A stretch of 64,000 nucleotides of DNA from Apostichopus japonicus (lineage: Eukaryota; Echinodermata; Holothuroidea; Aspidochirotida; Stichopodidae): contig NC_092570.1 of assembly GCF_037975245.1 (NCBI RefSeq), positions 11,883,001-11,947,000 on the forward strand, in the 5' to 3' direction. Shown in pieces: positions 24,669-37,014 of this stretch (its first letter is position 1; each line of letters starts with the position of its first letter). The notes under the pieces were generated by a model that was not told the DNA's origin, did not search any database, and saw nothing but the letters and a program-made list of their open reading frames with translations. A program made the position numbers and the translations under genes.

Positions 24669-27060
24669 GCAAACATGGTTGGGCAAACTTAACAGTTTTT
24701 TGTAAATAACAAATTACAGCCAAATTTTTACTAAGTTCACTGTCATCGAATCAATGTAATGCATTTGTTTCCAACAATTGAGAGGGAGGGAGGGGGGGGG
24801 GGGGGACAGACGCTTGTGGGGTTTAGGGCTGTACCCAAAAAGAATGTATTTTTGCAGCAGCTTAAGTAGCCAAGTAGGGACATTGGATATATAGAAGTGG
24901 TATTCTAAGTATAAATTTGCACTTTATGTCTTAAAATGTTGAACTTTCATCAATCACAATGCTTCATCAACAGTTGACAATGATGTTTTATGTCAACATC
25001 CATTTATGTTATCTGGAAGGAGTCTCTGGAAGGATCAAATCACTAGCACCCTATCAGATAACTAGGCTACAATGAAAATGAATGTTATCATTATCTGATG
25101 AGTCTCTAGCTTGTCTGCCTTCCAGGAGGTTTTACACAGAACCTTCATCCCAGGGCGGAATTCATAAGTCTGCGACTGGTTTAGCCTGAGTAAATTGCAC
25201 TTTCCTTATACTGTACAAACTGCAGTTTGGGATAGACCAAACTTGTACAACTGTCTGAAATTAATATATGTTGGTGAACCCTGCCCACAGTCATCATTCA
25301 TGTTTTATGTGAAAGAATAAGGCTACTAATTTATGCCACATAGGGCTGAAAATCTTCCTGAATTTCCCAGGTGAAAGTTTAGCAGGTACTTAAGGTGCAA
25401 CTAACAAGCTATGCACTTGTTGATTGACAGTTTGGTTTTACAGTACATATTTACTCATAGTACAGTTTCAGTATAAAAGTCGGCTGCAAATACAGCAGAC
25501 AGAATCTACATTGCTTGGCTCTGAGACAAAAATCTTTAGATGCTTCCAAGAAAGTTGCTGATAACATATACAACTTTGTTCATATCCTTCCTACACTGGC
25601 AACCCAATAGAAATCTCTGCAGTCCCGACACAACATATCCAAGTTTATTTTAAGTGATGACGTTTCAATATTACATCCACCACTCTGTGTATGAACTGTG
25701 TCTATTCGGAATGTTATACCACATTAATGCACTGAAATGGCATGAGAAAATCACTGATTGAAAAACAAGTGCAACCACAGCACGCAAATTAAGAGGATGT
25801 ATGACAAAAGCAAATTAAGAGGAAATATTACAAAACTCAAAAGCATTATGAAAACTAATAGCATACACAGGAATGGGATGAGTTAAGTGCGAGCTTTTCC
25901 TTAAAAGATCATAATGGTTGCTGGTGAATATATTATGTCAGTTTCATCATGTACTTTTAGAGGAAAATGTGAGCCTAACGTTACAATTTGCGCACAACCA
26001 GGCAATAGGCTGATCACATAGGCTCAGCATAATAAAAGTAATTTGGACAGTAATTGCAGCACTGCAAAAGCATTGCCTACAATGATAATGGAGTATCATA
26101 AATAATTACAGAAAGCTTGTTGTGGACAATCAGCCAACTAAATCATCAGAAAAATTTGATTGACAACATAGAGACAAATCTCTGTAATGTGTAGTTAGCG
26201 ATGTATTCAACCCTGTGCAACTTCAATTACCACTGATGCACTATTACCGATATTTTACGTTCATATTTTTGGTTTAATCAATTTTAATTATATAAACTCC
26301 TCAAAGCTTAAATACTTGATCATTAGTGAACAATATGCATGTGATTGGAGATACTTTATTTGAATGTGCACAAATGGTCCTTACCTTTTGGCAGTCTTGA
26401 TCAAGTTTGTCTAGCAATAATGTTAGATAAGTTACTTGTCAGTTGAACGACATGCTGAAATGAAACTTTGGTCGTCCGAAACTAAATTACCTGTCAGACA
26501 GGTTAAAATTTGACTCTGAAAGGGTGCTTTACAATCAGAAGAAAAGTTGAAGACTATGCTCATGTTTTTCACTTTTATTTGTTATAGCTATCAACTATTT
26601 TCTTGGACTTGTTTATTTTGTGTGTTTGCACAACAATTTCCCGCGAGGAACGCAAATTTCCCCACAAACAGGGTTTGGATGGTTTGAAGGTTGTCCAGCC
26701 CTTATGCCATGTTTAACCTGTACAGTTAGGATCACCTCATTGGCCAAACAAAATACAGGCTTGGTTGTGAAATATATCATCACACAGCTCAAATTAAGAT
26801 TAAATTTAGACATGATTACTAATTGCTGGTGTGTATGTAGTGCTCGTCACGTATCAGCTGACTTTTTAATCTTACATCCTTGTTTTTTAACCTACAGTAA
26901 GAAACCTCTTAATTCTTATGTTTTTAGCTTACGTGGTTTCATTGACAGGAATTCCATTATAGAGGAAACAGAATGACAGGAATATTTCGTGGTATCATAA
27001 TCTCCTGGAGATTTGAAAAAGGTTTCTGAGCATACTTGACCTCCCAGTTAGGGTCATTGC
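24669..27060. other. Intronic sequence, no gene recognised
   Basis: AT-rich intron sequence with a long G homopolymer near 24788-24805. The 118-codon frame near 26.6-27.0 kb has no recognisable content and no supporting splice sites. Phases of the flanking SCHIP1 exons do not require another exon. Confidence 0.6.
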
Positions 27061-27120
27061 ATTATACACATAGGCGTAGGAGGCGGGGGGGCTGGGGGGG
27101 CTGCAGCCCCCCCAACCAAT

Positions 27121-27420
27121 TATTTTTGTGAAAATTCGGGCAATATGCTGAGAATTTTTCGGGCACCTACTGGAAGAAGAATAATTTGCAGTGTGTTTTT
27201 TTTTCTTTTTTGGTGAAAATTCGGCAATATGCAGAGAATTTTTCGGGCATCTACTGAAAGAATAATAATTTGCAATGTGTTTTTCAAATTTTTGGTGAAA
27301 ATTTGGGCAATATGCTGAGAATTTTTCGAGCACCTACTGAAAGAAGAAGAATTTGCAATGTGTTTTTCATTTTTTTGGTTAAAATTTGGGCAATATACTG
27401 AGAATTTTTCGGGCACCTAC
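27121..27420. repeat. Tandem unit of about 85-90 bp inside the hAT-like element
   Basis: Three to four imperfect copies containing 'aaaattcgggcaatatgc', 'gagaatttttcgggcacc' and 'gaatttgcaatgtgtttttc'. The series resumes at 27822 after the nested element. Open frames on the minus strand (RCPKNSQHIA-type peptides) come from this repetition and carry no recognisable domain. Confidence 0.85.
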
Positions 27421-27821
27421 CAGTGGCGGAGCGTCCATACAGTCAGAGGGGGCCGATGAACCCCCCCCCCCCGACGGACTCAAATGGACTGCTGGCGCCC
27501 TTTTCAGCTTTTTACCACTTTCTACTTAATTTCGCGATTATTGACTTTTTTTATTGCGCTCTCAAATACCTATTGACATTTGTCACATTTTGTTTGGTGC
27601 AATTTTCTGACAAATGGCGATGACACCTATTTATTCTTCGTTTATCTGCAAATTAGCTAGGCCTGGGAAGGGTCATTTCCGGCGATCTAGGGAGTATCTT
27701 TACTCAAAAAATTTTTGTACGCTCCGCGCCAACCGGTGGTGGCGCTCCGCTTAGATAGTGTCGAAAGCGCCCCTACAGAGCATTCTCTCCCCCCTGACCA
27801 ATACCCCTAGCTACGCCACTG
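27421..27821. mobile_element. Nested hAT-like MITE, 401 bp, with 8-bp target duplication
   Basis: Left end CAGTGGCGGAGCGTCC, right end CTAGCTACGCCACTG, whose reverse complement is CAGTGGCGTAGCTAG. It is flanked by GCACCTAC at 27413-27420 and 27822-27829. The target is the repeat unit of the larger hAT-like element, so this insertion is the younger. The termini resemble widespread animal hAT MITEs. No coding sequence. Confidence 0.9.
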
Positions 27822-28113
27822 GCACCTACTGAAAGAAGAAGAATTTACAATGTGTTTTTCAATAGTTAAACTTATATTATTATCATTATTGTTGTAACGA
27901 CTTCCCCAATAATTATTACCAATATGGAAGGGTAATAACACGAAAGGTTTAATGTTATTGGCATGTGATGTAATAAGCGATGAATGCCTATATGATATGC
28001 ACATTGACATGTGGAGCGCGCGCGGAGCGCGCGAAAAATTTTGGTTATATTTTTCGGGCAAGTCGTTACAGCCCCCCCAAATCAAATGAGGCTCCTACGC
28101 CTATGATTATACA

Positions 28114-29713
28114 TACCATAAATGATATTTGTTTTCACATGCTTTGCTATGGCTGTGTATACTTTAATGACTGCGGATATCAGAACTACCCTAATACGAT
28201 ATTTAACATATACTGATCACCGGATTAAACTCCTTGTTAAGCTCACAGTTTGACTGTTATACTGTAGATGCTTGTTTGAACCTGTTCAGAAACAGACCTA
28301 CCTCATAGAATCTCCAAGCACTGTCTATCCTCACTTATTATACTACATATTTCAATTTGCCTGCCCTTGCTATCAATTTGTATACATTGTAAACTGAATG
28401 TGTAATAGGTCAAGTACATAGCTGTATGGACACTAACCTTGGTATACTGTAATATTAGCGAGACATCAGATCGCCATATAATGTAGAAATTTACCCCTAG
28501 CAGCAGGATATAGCAGACATTTAAATTTTCACTTCACCCTTCAGTGTTCTTGTCTTGTCCTAATATAAGCAGTCAAACTACTGCCAAATCTCTTCAAACT
28601 GGAGGTTTCCAAACTCTCTCAACTACACTCCCTCGGGAAGTTCTAATTTCCCTTCACTTCCGATTTAAGCCTCTATCAATAAAAGGTGGGAAGATTCCCT
28701 CAATGTCACTTAATTACAAAGCCCTATAAGCATGCAGTCTTGTCATTGCACTTCTAAAATCACCACCACAACATCCAAAATATGAATCATGATGATATGA
28801 ATTATGGAAACTGATGAATTTACAGTGGCAATGCAAACAGAAACCTGAGAGAATGCAGGTATATATTGCAGGATAACATGCAAGTAGAGAGAAAAGTCAA
28901 CCCTTAGGAGAGAGCACTGAAATACTTCCAACTTAATCATATCATCAGAAACAATTATTGGAATTGCCAAGTCATTGGAAAAACAACAAAACAGGAGTAC
29001 CTATAGTATTTGAAATAGCCAGAGCAGTCTTGTTCATGACAGTAGTGGGCTTAATTTAGTCTTAGGTTTGACTGAGAACTATTCCTCATGGAGGGTTAGG
29101 GTGGAGTAAACAGAGAAGATGAAGGAATAAGGGTACACTTATCCTAGAGATAATTCTCTCAGGGCTGATGTTTAAACATGAGCAAGGGATAACTTTGAGC
29201 TTGACATCACAACCCAATCAAAAATTAAGCTTACTACTACTGATATATGCCATAGTGACATTCATCCTGAAACGAAGATGCAGGTACTTTAAAGGGCTCC
29301 TTTATTCCTCCCAAACAGCTCCAAAATGCATCCTACCTTCTACCTTAATAGAAACCTAAATTAAAAGTATCAAATCACCTTTGGCTTGTGGAAGAAATGT
29401 TTCCTAGTACAGACAGTCTACATTTCTCTCTGTGTAGTACACATCCAGTACACTTGGAAATACAAGTGCAGGTCTGTCTGTGTGGTTATCCAATGTACGG
29501 TAAAATAGTGCATGCAATTGGGCATAGCAAGAATGATGTTCCTTTCAAACCAAGTGAAAGGTGTCAATTTTTTAATTTAAAGATGACCAAACTTTCATTA
29601 GGTTTGAATGCTTGAAAGGTGATGGAGGCAGTTTAAAAGTATATGTGGTAGAGGGGACGAGAGGGGACGGGGAAAAAAAAAACTGTATCTAGTAATGGTA
29701 ATAGTTGGGTTTC
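28114..29713. other. Intronic sequence, no gene recognised
   Basis: AT-rich intron sequence between two hAT-like elements. No convincing ORF, tandem array or RNA gene was seen. Confidence 0.55.
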
Positions 29714-29721
29714 AGTGTGTA

Positions 29722-31019
29722 CAGTGTTCGATTTTTCCGGTATCGCATCGCAAAATGCGATCCAAAACGACAAACTTGCGAGACGTTTCCAAATCAGCAT
29801 CGCACATTGTGCCGATTTGTGCGATACAAATTCCTAGTCAGATTTGGGAGCAAACACTCAAACCTTAACTTACGAACTGTCGATCACAATGTAGAAGTTA
29901 TAATTTATTGAGTTTATACTCAATGTACAACTTCTTCACTTGACCGTATAGCGAAAAAAAACCTGAAAAAATAATAGTTAAGTGTAAAGCAAATAGCCTA
30001 ACCACCTCGGCGGTTACGGATCTCACGTAACTAAAAGGTTCCCTGGCAACGTGCAAAAAATGTTAACAAACAGGTGTTACACAGGGGATGAGCTCATAGT
30101 TGTTGGGAAGGTACCTGGGCAAATTCGCAGCACATGTACCGTGGTACAGTAGTTGGGTATAGGGTTAAACACTGCAGTTGTAAAAATGTACGCATAGTGC
30201 ACGCTATTCATTGTTAGGCAGTCTAGAAACGGGGCTTTGCTGAACGTTGTTTGCTTCATAATATCGGAAGTTTTGTAAGTTGCACTTTTTAAAGATTGAA
30301 AGACAGATTAAATCTCTTTTCATTTTATAACATAATATAGCTACTTTAACTTGTCATTTTAAAATTTTCATCAGTTTCGTGACAATTTAAATAAAAAAAG
30401 TTGTCAGTATTTTGCATCCTCAACTGCGAATTTTTTCATCGCCAGACATCGCAAAAAATGACAACAATTTTCGGGGGCTTTCGCCCCCAGGATCCCCACG
30501 AGGGGTTCTACCCCATGACCCCACCATAGCCCTAAGACGGGCCCCTGGACACCACGCCTTTATGCTCGCATCTTACGCGTGCTAGGCAGGCGAACACCGG
30601 CGGGAAATCGGCAGTGTTGAAAATGAATCTGAGTTTAACTGACGCTAAAGAAATGGATCGTCTTGGGCAGATTAACAAATCATTGCAAGTATAAATAAGT
30701 ACAGGTAGCTCTGCTGTTAAAAAGAAAAGTTCAATATCGGTTTGCTGTTATCGGCAATTAGGCAAAATTTTACCGATACCGATATTGCAAATATCGGCCG
30801 ATACCGATATTGAAAACGATGATCGTAGCAACACTAGTATAAATAATAATAATAAACAAACATTTTCTAGTTAATACATTGATCGCCAACATTTGGTCCG
30901 TTTTGTGGTAATTTCAAAACTGCTATTCAATATTGGGGAACTGCTATGCAACAAAAATATTGTATAGCAATTGTCGAAATTTGTTGCTATGCAATTTTTT
31001 GGCCATAAGTCGAACACTG
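29722..31019. mobile_element. hAT-like non-autonomous element, 1.3 kb
   Basis: Left end CAGTGTTCGATTTTT and right end AAGTCGAACACTG form inverted termini. It is flanked by AGTGTGTA at 29714-29721 and 31020-31027, an 8-bp duplication. The interior includes CpG-rich blocks ('cgggggctttcgccccc' at about 30472, 'accgataccgatattg' at about 30770) and phrases repeating 'atcgcaaaa'. There is no transposase frame. It is assigned to hAT by duplication length and CAG..CTG ends. Confidence 0.85.
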
Positions 31020-31089
31020 AGTGTGTATGTAATAATTTTAGCCTGATGATTTCATATGGAACGTACGGGGTTTGGTCACAAGTTAAAAC

Positions 31090-31400
31090 AGCCAGGGCTT
31101 GTGCCACATCATGTGTCAAATGACCTTTGACCTCTATGACTATATCATTGTTCTACTTACTAATATACATTTTCAATATGGAGCTCATCCAGCTTTGTTT
31201 TGATGTTATGGTCGTAACAATGTTTTCACACTGTAACATATGGTGACCTCAAACAACCGTCTACTTCTAATACATCAACCCACTACTGTAGGTTGGTTTG
31301 ATCAACATACCAAGTACAAGGGTTAGCTAAGTTTTCCAATTGACTTTATCTAGTTAACAAGCTTTTCAGACTCAGAAACTCTGGTTTAAATCTAAGTATT
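31090..31400. repeat. Dispersed DR1-containing repeat copy
   Basis: Contains a perfect TGACCTTTGACCT at 31121-31133, followed by 'ttcaatatgg', 'gttttcacactg', and 'aacatatggtgacctcaa'. It is the same family as the copies at 9.4 and 22.5 kb. No coding sequence. Confidence 0.65.
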
Positions 31401-32090
31401 GACCATTTGATTGGCCATAGTATGTCCCAATGGTTTGCAATGCAATCTGAGCCAGTTTGTCAGTTAGGTTTTGGCTCACAAAGAAATTATTCATTAAAAG
31501 TACCATTCACAAATATTGACAATTGTATTGCAACATGTTTGTGTGAATTTGAAATAAATCCACACATACACAGTTATCATTTTTCATGTATTAATAAGTA
31601 TGGGGCCTCAAACCATTGAAACCATCATAGGGTATCATGATGCCAAATATCAACACAACTGACTTAAGCTGTTTTGTGAGCCAAAACCATTGTTAGGCTA
31701 TACCAGCTTGAATGCATAGGGAACATAACTTCCTGTGCAAAGTTTTGTATTGTTTTTTCCGAACAAAATAACTTCTTAATACAACAAGAATTTTTTATAT
31801 TAATGATATCTTTATTATTGGATTTGTTTATTAACAAATTAATATTAATGAATTAGGTAAAAGGAGCATAACAGATGACCTAAAGCCATGTCTGTTGATG
31901 AGCCTGCCTTTCAATATGTTTTCAATGTGCAAATGGCATTAACAAAGGATGAGATAGCTGTATCAACTGTCATCATATTTCACCATGTACCCTGATATTG
32001 CTTTGTATTTGACATCTTGCACAAATAATGAGACAAGTAATGGACTTCATTGGCTTGTCACAACATTGCATAGTGGTCAAGTAAGTTGCC

Positions 32091-33259
32091 AGCCTGCTAA
32101 TGTGTGATGAGACAGGTAAGGGTACTTTGTAGAGTCATTGTAGAGACATTGTAGAGTGAGCCTGCTAATGTGTGATGAGACAGATAAGGGTACATTGTAG
32201 AGTCATTGTAGAGGCATTGTAGAGTGAGCCTGCTAATGTGTGATGAGACAGGTAAGGGTACTTTGTAGAGTCATTGTAGAGGCATTGAAGATTGAGCCTG
32301 CTAATGTGTGATGAGACAGATAAGGGTACATTGTAGAGTCATTGTAGAGGCATTGTAGAGTGAGCCTGCTAATGTGTGATGAGACAGGTAAGGGAACTTT
32401 GTAGAGTCATTGTAGAGTGAGCCTGCTAATGTGATGAGACAGGTAAAGGTACTTTGTAGAGTCATTGTAGAGTGAGCCTGCTAATGTGTGATGAGACAGG
32501 TAAGGGTACTTTGTAGAGTCATTGTAGAGACATTTGTAGAGTGAGCCTGCTAATGTGTGATGAGACAGGTAAGGGTACTTTGTAGAGTCATTATAGAGAC
32601 ATTGTAGAGTGAGCCTGCTAATGTGTGATGAGACAAGTAAGGGAACTTTGTAGAGTCATTGTAGAGGCATTGTAGAGTGAGCCTGCTAATGTCTGATGAG
32701 ACAGGTAAAGGGTACTTTGTAAAGTCATTATAGAGACATTGTAGAGTGAGCCTGCTAATGTGTGATGAGACAAGTAAGGGTACTTTGTAGAGTCATTGTA
32801 GAGGCATTGTAGAGTGAGCCTGCTAATGTCTGATGAGACAGGTAAAGGGTACTTTGTAGAGTCATTGTAGAGGCATTGTAGAGTGAGCCTGCTAATGTGT
32901 GATGAGACAAGTAAGGGAACTTTGTAGAGTCATTGTAGAGGCATTGTAGAGTGAGCCTGCTAATGTCTGATGAGACAGGTAAAGGGTACTTTGTAGAGTC
33001 ATTGTAGAGACATTGTAGATTGAGCCTGCTAATGTCTGATGAGACAGGTAAGGGTACTTTGTAGAGTCATTGTAGAGACATTTGTAGAGTGAGCCTGCTA
33101 ATGTGTGATGAGACAGGTAAGGGTGCTTTGTAGAGTCATTGTAGAGACATTTGTAGAGTGAGCCTGCTAATGTGTGATGAGACAGGTAAGGGTACTTTGT
33201 AGAGTCATTATAGAGACATTGTAGAGTGAGCCTGCTAATGTGTGATGAGACAGGTAAGG
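32091..33259. repeat. 68-bp minisatellite (about 17 units)
   Basis: Tandem unit of about 68 bp built from GAGCCTGCTAATGTGTGATG, 'agacaggtaagggtactttg' and 'tagagtcattgtagagacat'. Length variants lack the second 'gagacattgtagagt' or carry an extra T or G, so a fixed reading frame is not kept. In the intron between the 34.0-kb and 23.9-kb exons. Confidence 0.97.
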
Positions 33260-33868
33260 GAGAAAGCAAGGTTAAGTCCCATCATTTATTTCTTATTTTG
33301 TTGTTGCTGTTTAGAAAGGACATCCCATACATGACTATTACAAGGTCATTCTGCAGTCTTAAGTTTAGAAAAACAGAATGAAAAATGGAATATAAGAAGA
33401 AACTCTAGCAGCTACTCAAAGAGTGGGATATAAGTAACTGAAGTTTATTAACTGCATTTACATGACAATATTGCAAAATAGTTCAATGTCAGCAAGTAAA
33501 CACCTGCATGTCATGTTTTGCAAGCTTTTATATAACAGGCTCTTTCATTTACACAATAAAATACTCTGTGAATTGTGAAAGGAAATCATGTTTTTATCAT
33601 ACAGTCTTTTTTATTGGAAAGTTGTGCAACTTTCTGTACATTAATTAACTATATTGATGTAATTGACTTTAAAGTATATTTTAGGCCAAATCTTCACAAT
33701 GAAACACCACACATACCAGTTCCTTTAAAGGATGATGAAAATACAGAGTAGTGATGCATCATTCTAGTTCCCGTTAGGCTCTTGCAAAGCAGTAGTAGTA
33801 GTGTTATTACTGGATCTACACATGAGATACAATCGTTTAATTTAATAAGTCTTATACGTAACTCTTAC

Positions 33869-34062
33869 TTTTGACTGGCTGTCTGCTGTTCTGTGTATCT
33901 ATGGTGATAGTACATCTGGTTTCCTGTACATTATTTCCATTGACATCTTCTGCTGAGGCATCAGTAGTAGAGTTAAGTTGTTTACGTTGGTTACCATGGT
34001 TACTAGATGAAGAGTTGATCCCGACTGTGGACCTTTTGTACTTTTTCCACGCCCTCTGAATT
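33869..34062 (-). CDS. IQCJ-SCHIP1: IQCJ-SCHIP1-like gene, IQCJ-type IQ motif exon
   Basis: A 194-bp exon with acceptor catttag and donor gtaaga. Its first base completes a split codon; the peptide then opens with IQRAWKKYKR, closely matching the IQCJ motif IIQRAWREYLQR as I remember it from vertebrates. About 55 residues of Ser/Asn/Thr-rich, probably disordered sequence follow (for example NSSSSNHGNQRK and ETRCTITIDTQNSRQPVK). The exon leaves one base, A, which joins GT of the 23.9-kb exon to give Ser. IQCJ-SCHIP1 proteins bind calmodulin through this motif (family knowledge). It is the best evidence that IQCJ and SCHIP1 parts form one transcription unit here. Confidence 0.85.
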
Positions 34063-34224
34063 CTAAATGTCAATAAACAGAAGAAAACAAACAAATAGTT
34101 CACTAAATAGGTAATACCTTTCTATTATTGTATAACTTAAATAATCTGAAGATGATTAATTTTATACCACTTTATGGATCCATAACAAACTGTTGAGTAG
34201 CACCCCTTGCACCTCACCCTCCAG

Positions 34225-35305
34225 CCAGTCTACTATCACCATTTGTATCTACTTCCAGTCTACTGTCACCATTTGTATCTACTTCCAGTCTACTGTCACC
34301 ATTTGTATCTACTTCCAGTGTACTGTCACCTTTTGTATCTACTTCCAGTCTACTGTCACCATTTGTATCTACTTCCAGTCTGCTGTCACCATTTGTATCT
34401 ACTTCCAGTCTGCTGTCTCCATTTGTATCTACTTCCAGTCTGCTGTCACCATTTGTATCTACTTCCAGTCTACTGTCACCATTTGTATCTACTTCCAGTC
34501 TACTGTCACCATTTGTATCTACTTCCAGTCTACTGTCACCATTTGTATCTACTGCCAGTCTACTGTCACCATTTGTATCTACTTCCAGTCTACTGTCACC
34601 ATTGTATCTACTTCCAGAATACTGTCACCATTTGTATCTACTTCCAGTCTGCTGTTACCATTTGTATCTACTTCCAGTCTGCTGTCACCATTTGTATCTA
34701 CTTCCAGTGTACTGTCACCTTTTGTATCTACTTCCAGTCTACTGTCACCATTTGTATCTACTTCCAGTCTGCTGTCACCATTTGTATCTACTTCCAGTCT
34801 GCTGTCTCCATTTGTATCTACTTCCAGTCTGCTGTCACCATTTGTATCTACTTCCAGTCTACTGTCACCATTTGTATCTACTTCCAGTCTACTGTCACCA
34901 TTTGTATCTACTTCCAGTCTACTGTCACCATTTGTATCTACTGCCAGTCTACTGTCACCATTTGTATCTACTTCCAGTCTACTGTCACCATTGTATCTAC
35001 TTCCAGAATACTGTCACCATTTGTATCTACTTCCAGTCTGCTGTTACCATTTGTATCTACTTCCAGTCTGCTGTCACCATTTGTATCTACTTCCAGTCTG
35101 CTGTCACCATTTGTATCTTCCAGAATACTGTCACCATTTGTATCTACTTCCAGTCTGCTGTTACCATTTGTATCTACTTCCAGTCTGCTGTCACCATTTG
35201 TATCTACTTCCAGTCTGCTGTCACCATTTGTATCTACTTCCAGTCTGCTGTCACCATTTGTATCTACTTCCAGTCTGCTGTCACCATTTGTATCTACTTC
35301 CAGTC
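34225..35305. repeat. 30-bp minisatellite (about 36 units) with a 389-bp internal duplication
   Basis: Unit TCTACTGTCACCATTTGTAT plus CTACTTCCAG. Private variants (ccagtgtactgtcacctttt at 34315 and 34704; actgccag at 34551 and 34940; a one-base-short unit followed by 'ccagaatactg') recur at an offset of 389 bp, showing duplication of a 13-unit block. Three plus-strand frames of 270-408 codons cover it and reflect only the 30-bp period. It fills most of the intron between exons at 35781 and 34062. Confidence 0.97.
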
Positions 35306-35780
35306 TTTTCCATCCCTCCAACCATTATTGTCCACCTGGCACTGGCACATTTTCAACCTGACACTACTTTGGAAATTGTACAGGTGTCCAACAGGCAAGT
35401 CTTCATTCATTTAAGTTAAACTTAACTTCACATCATTATGATCTCAACAAATTATTATGCAGATTGCTTCCTAACTTGAGCAACAATTCTACCTACGGTT
35501 TTCAAAAACATTTGAACTGAATCATCCATCCAGGATCCAGCTGTTACAAACGTCATTCCATTCTTACAGACCATTCTCAAGTTCTTTTAGCTCTTGGGTA
35601 AATTACACATTCCCAAATCTAATTTTGCAACTCTGGAAAGTTTTAAGCAGCTTGTCAAATCTTTGACTAGACCATACATCCCTTCACTTTTAAGAGAGCA
35701 CTTTGGGCTGTGAAATATATTCCAGCCTCATCACTGATCTATTGCACATGCAGTAAATGTAGGACATGTAACGAACTTAC

Positions 35781-35861
35781 GTAAGTATTTGGGAAAGGCG
35801 GCGTTGTTCTTTATTTCTCCTGAGGCATTGGTTATCCTCAAGTTCTACTTCTAATCTGTGA
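35781..35861 (-). CDS. IQCJ-SCHIP1: IQCJ-SCHIP1-like gene, linker exon before second IQ motif
   Basis: An 81-bp exon with acceptor ctgtttcag and donor gtaagt. It takes one base to finish the previous codon, encodes 26 residues (HRLEVELEDNQCLRRNKEQR then RLSQIL) and leaves two bases, AC, which the next exon completes to Thr directly before IQRAWKKY. The other frames contain stops. Position and character match the IQCJ segment that precedes its IQ motif. The peptide is strongly charged and predicted helical. It sits beyond the 30-bp minisatellite (34.2-35.3 kb), which fills most of the intron between this exon and the next. Confidence 0.75.
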
Positions 35862-36058
35862 CTGAAACAGGAGACAGATAAACAGCATTCAATTCCATTT
35901 CAAAATAACCACCACTTCCAGATGGTTGTTTCTATAATCTGATTTCATTCTAGCTGGTGATGATACCCAACCACCCATCCAATGATCGATAGTAGTTTAA
36001 AGGAGCTAGCTGTATTAACAATGTAATGAATCTAAGCATATCTCTATCTAAGACTTAA

Positions 36059-37014
36059 AGGAATTGTCTGCTGGAAGATTTTGATACATTGTCCTCGTAG
36101 TTCTTATTTTTCTCTTTCCCATGTGAAATGTCCCCATTTGACGTTTTTCTTCTTGTAGAAATCTGGTTTTCAAATTCACCAGTTTCTCACCAAAAGCACT
36201 GTTTGTTCGAATGCATCAATTTTTGGTAATTGATGTAGTGCAGGCAAATAGGCAAAATGAGCGACTTGAAGTTAGCACTCCCATTTCCGCAGCAAATAAC
36301 CTCTCACATGTACACACACAGGTGATTGCCTATTATATATTACGTACACATCGCGAATGTACACAGCCTACCATGCCCAGTTGGTATACATACATAGCTT
36401 TGCACATAATACACTCCCACACTCAAAACTGTACAGTAAAGAGGAAACTTGAAAAGTATTTGGAACACCGAAAGATGAAACTTGGCGGAATCGATGTCAG
36501 AGCAGAATGTAGTACCGAGACGCTTAAGCTTCGCAGAACTGTCCAATTGTAAACGTTAGAGTAGCCTACATGCGAACATTCTTCACGTTGGAGCTGGACA
36601 GCCCAATGTATAAACAACGAAGAGTCTGATATTCAAATTTGTCTTGTGTTACACAAAAATCACAAAATCCCCGATGGACTACTTAAATGACGTCTTAACA
36701 ATTTTTTTGGAACATATATCATTTATAAGAAATATCACTGAAAATTAAGGAAAAGATTAATCTGTATTCAAATGCAGTTTATGTTGTGATTACTGTAGGA
36801 ACTGTATGGAGCGTGGATTATATCGCAATCTGCATTTGCGAAGGTGATGTCACATTCTGTACTATTCAAAGTATAGTTGAAATATCCATCCTAAACCATT
36901 AAAAAATTGTTTCTCTGTCAAACGCAAAATTAGCGTTCTCATATTTTAAAAACATGTTTGGAAAATTATTTATCGTTTTTCAAGGTAACTTCTAAGGGCT
37001 ACCAGACAATTCTT
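36059..37014. mobile_element. piggyBac-type MITE, complete, 956 bp
   Basis: Flanked by TTAA at 36055-36058 and 37015-37018. The terminal inverted repeats are AGGAATTGTCTG (left) and CAGACAATTCTT (right), one mismatch in 12. TTAA target duplication with short inverted ends is the piggyBac hallmark. The left half matches the truncated copy at 9920-10470. A plus-strand frame of 113 codons (36211-36552) is shared in part by both copies but has no recognised domain. Confidence 0.85.

Larger units (their letters stand above)
27069..28105. mobile_element. hAT-like non-autonomous element with 8-bp target duplication
   Basis: Termini are inverted: CATAGGCGTAGGAG at the left, CTCCTACGCCTATG at the right. 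It is flanked by ATTATACA at 27061-27068 and again at 28106-28113, an 8-bp duplication typical of hAT insertion. Just inside the left end is a G/C-run hairpin (ggggggctgcagcccccc). The interior holds tandem copies of an 85-90-bp unit (27121-27430) containing 'gaatttttcgggcacctac'. A second element is inserted within it. No transposase frame remains. Confidence 0.88.

Noticed and set aside
24122-24723. Proline/serine-rich frames of 79-184 codons
   Set aside because: Arise from the 54-bp array; units divisible by three leave several frames open.
26995-27416. Cys/Ser-rich minus-strand frames (98 and 112 codons)
   Set aside because: Translations of the internal tandem unit of the hAT-like element.
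32892-33269. 125-codon minus-strand frame with repeated YPYLSHHTLAGS
   Set aside because: Reading of the 68-bp array over a run where indels happen to keep frame; stops on either side.
34193-35419. 408-, 384- and 270-codon plus-strand frames
   Set aside because: Artefacts of the 30-bp minisatellite, equally open in three registers.
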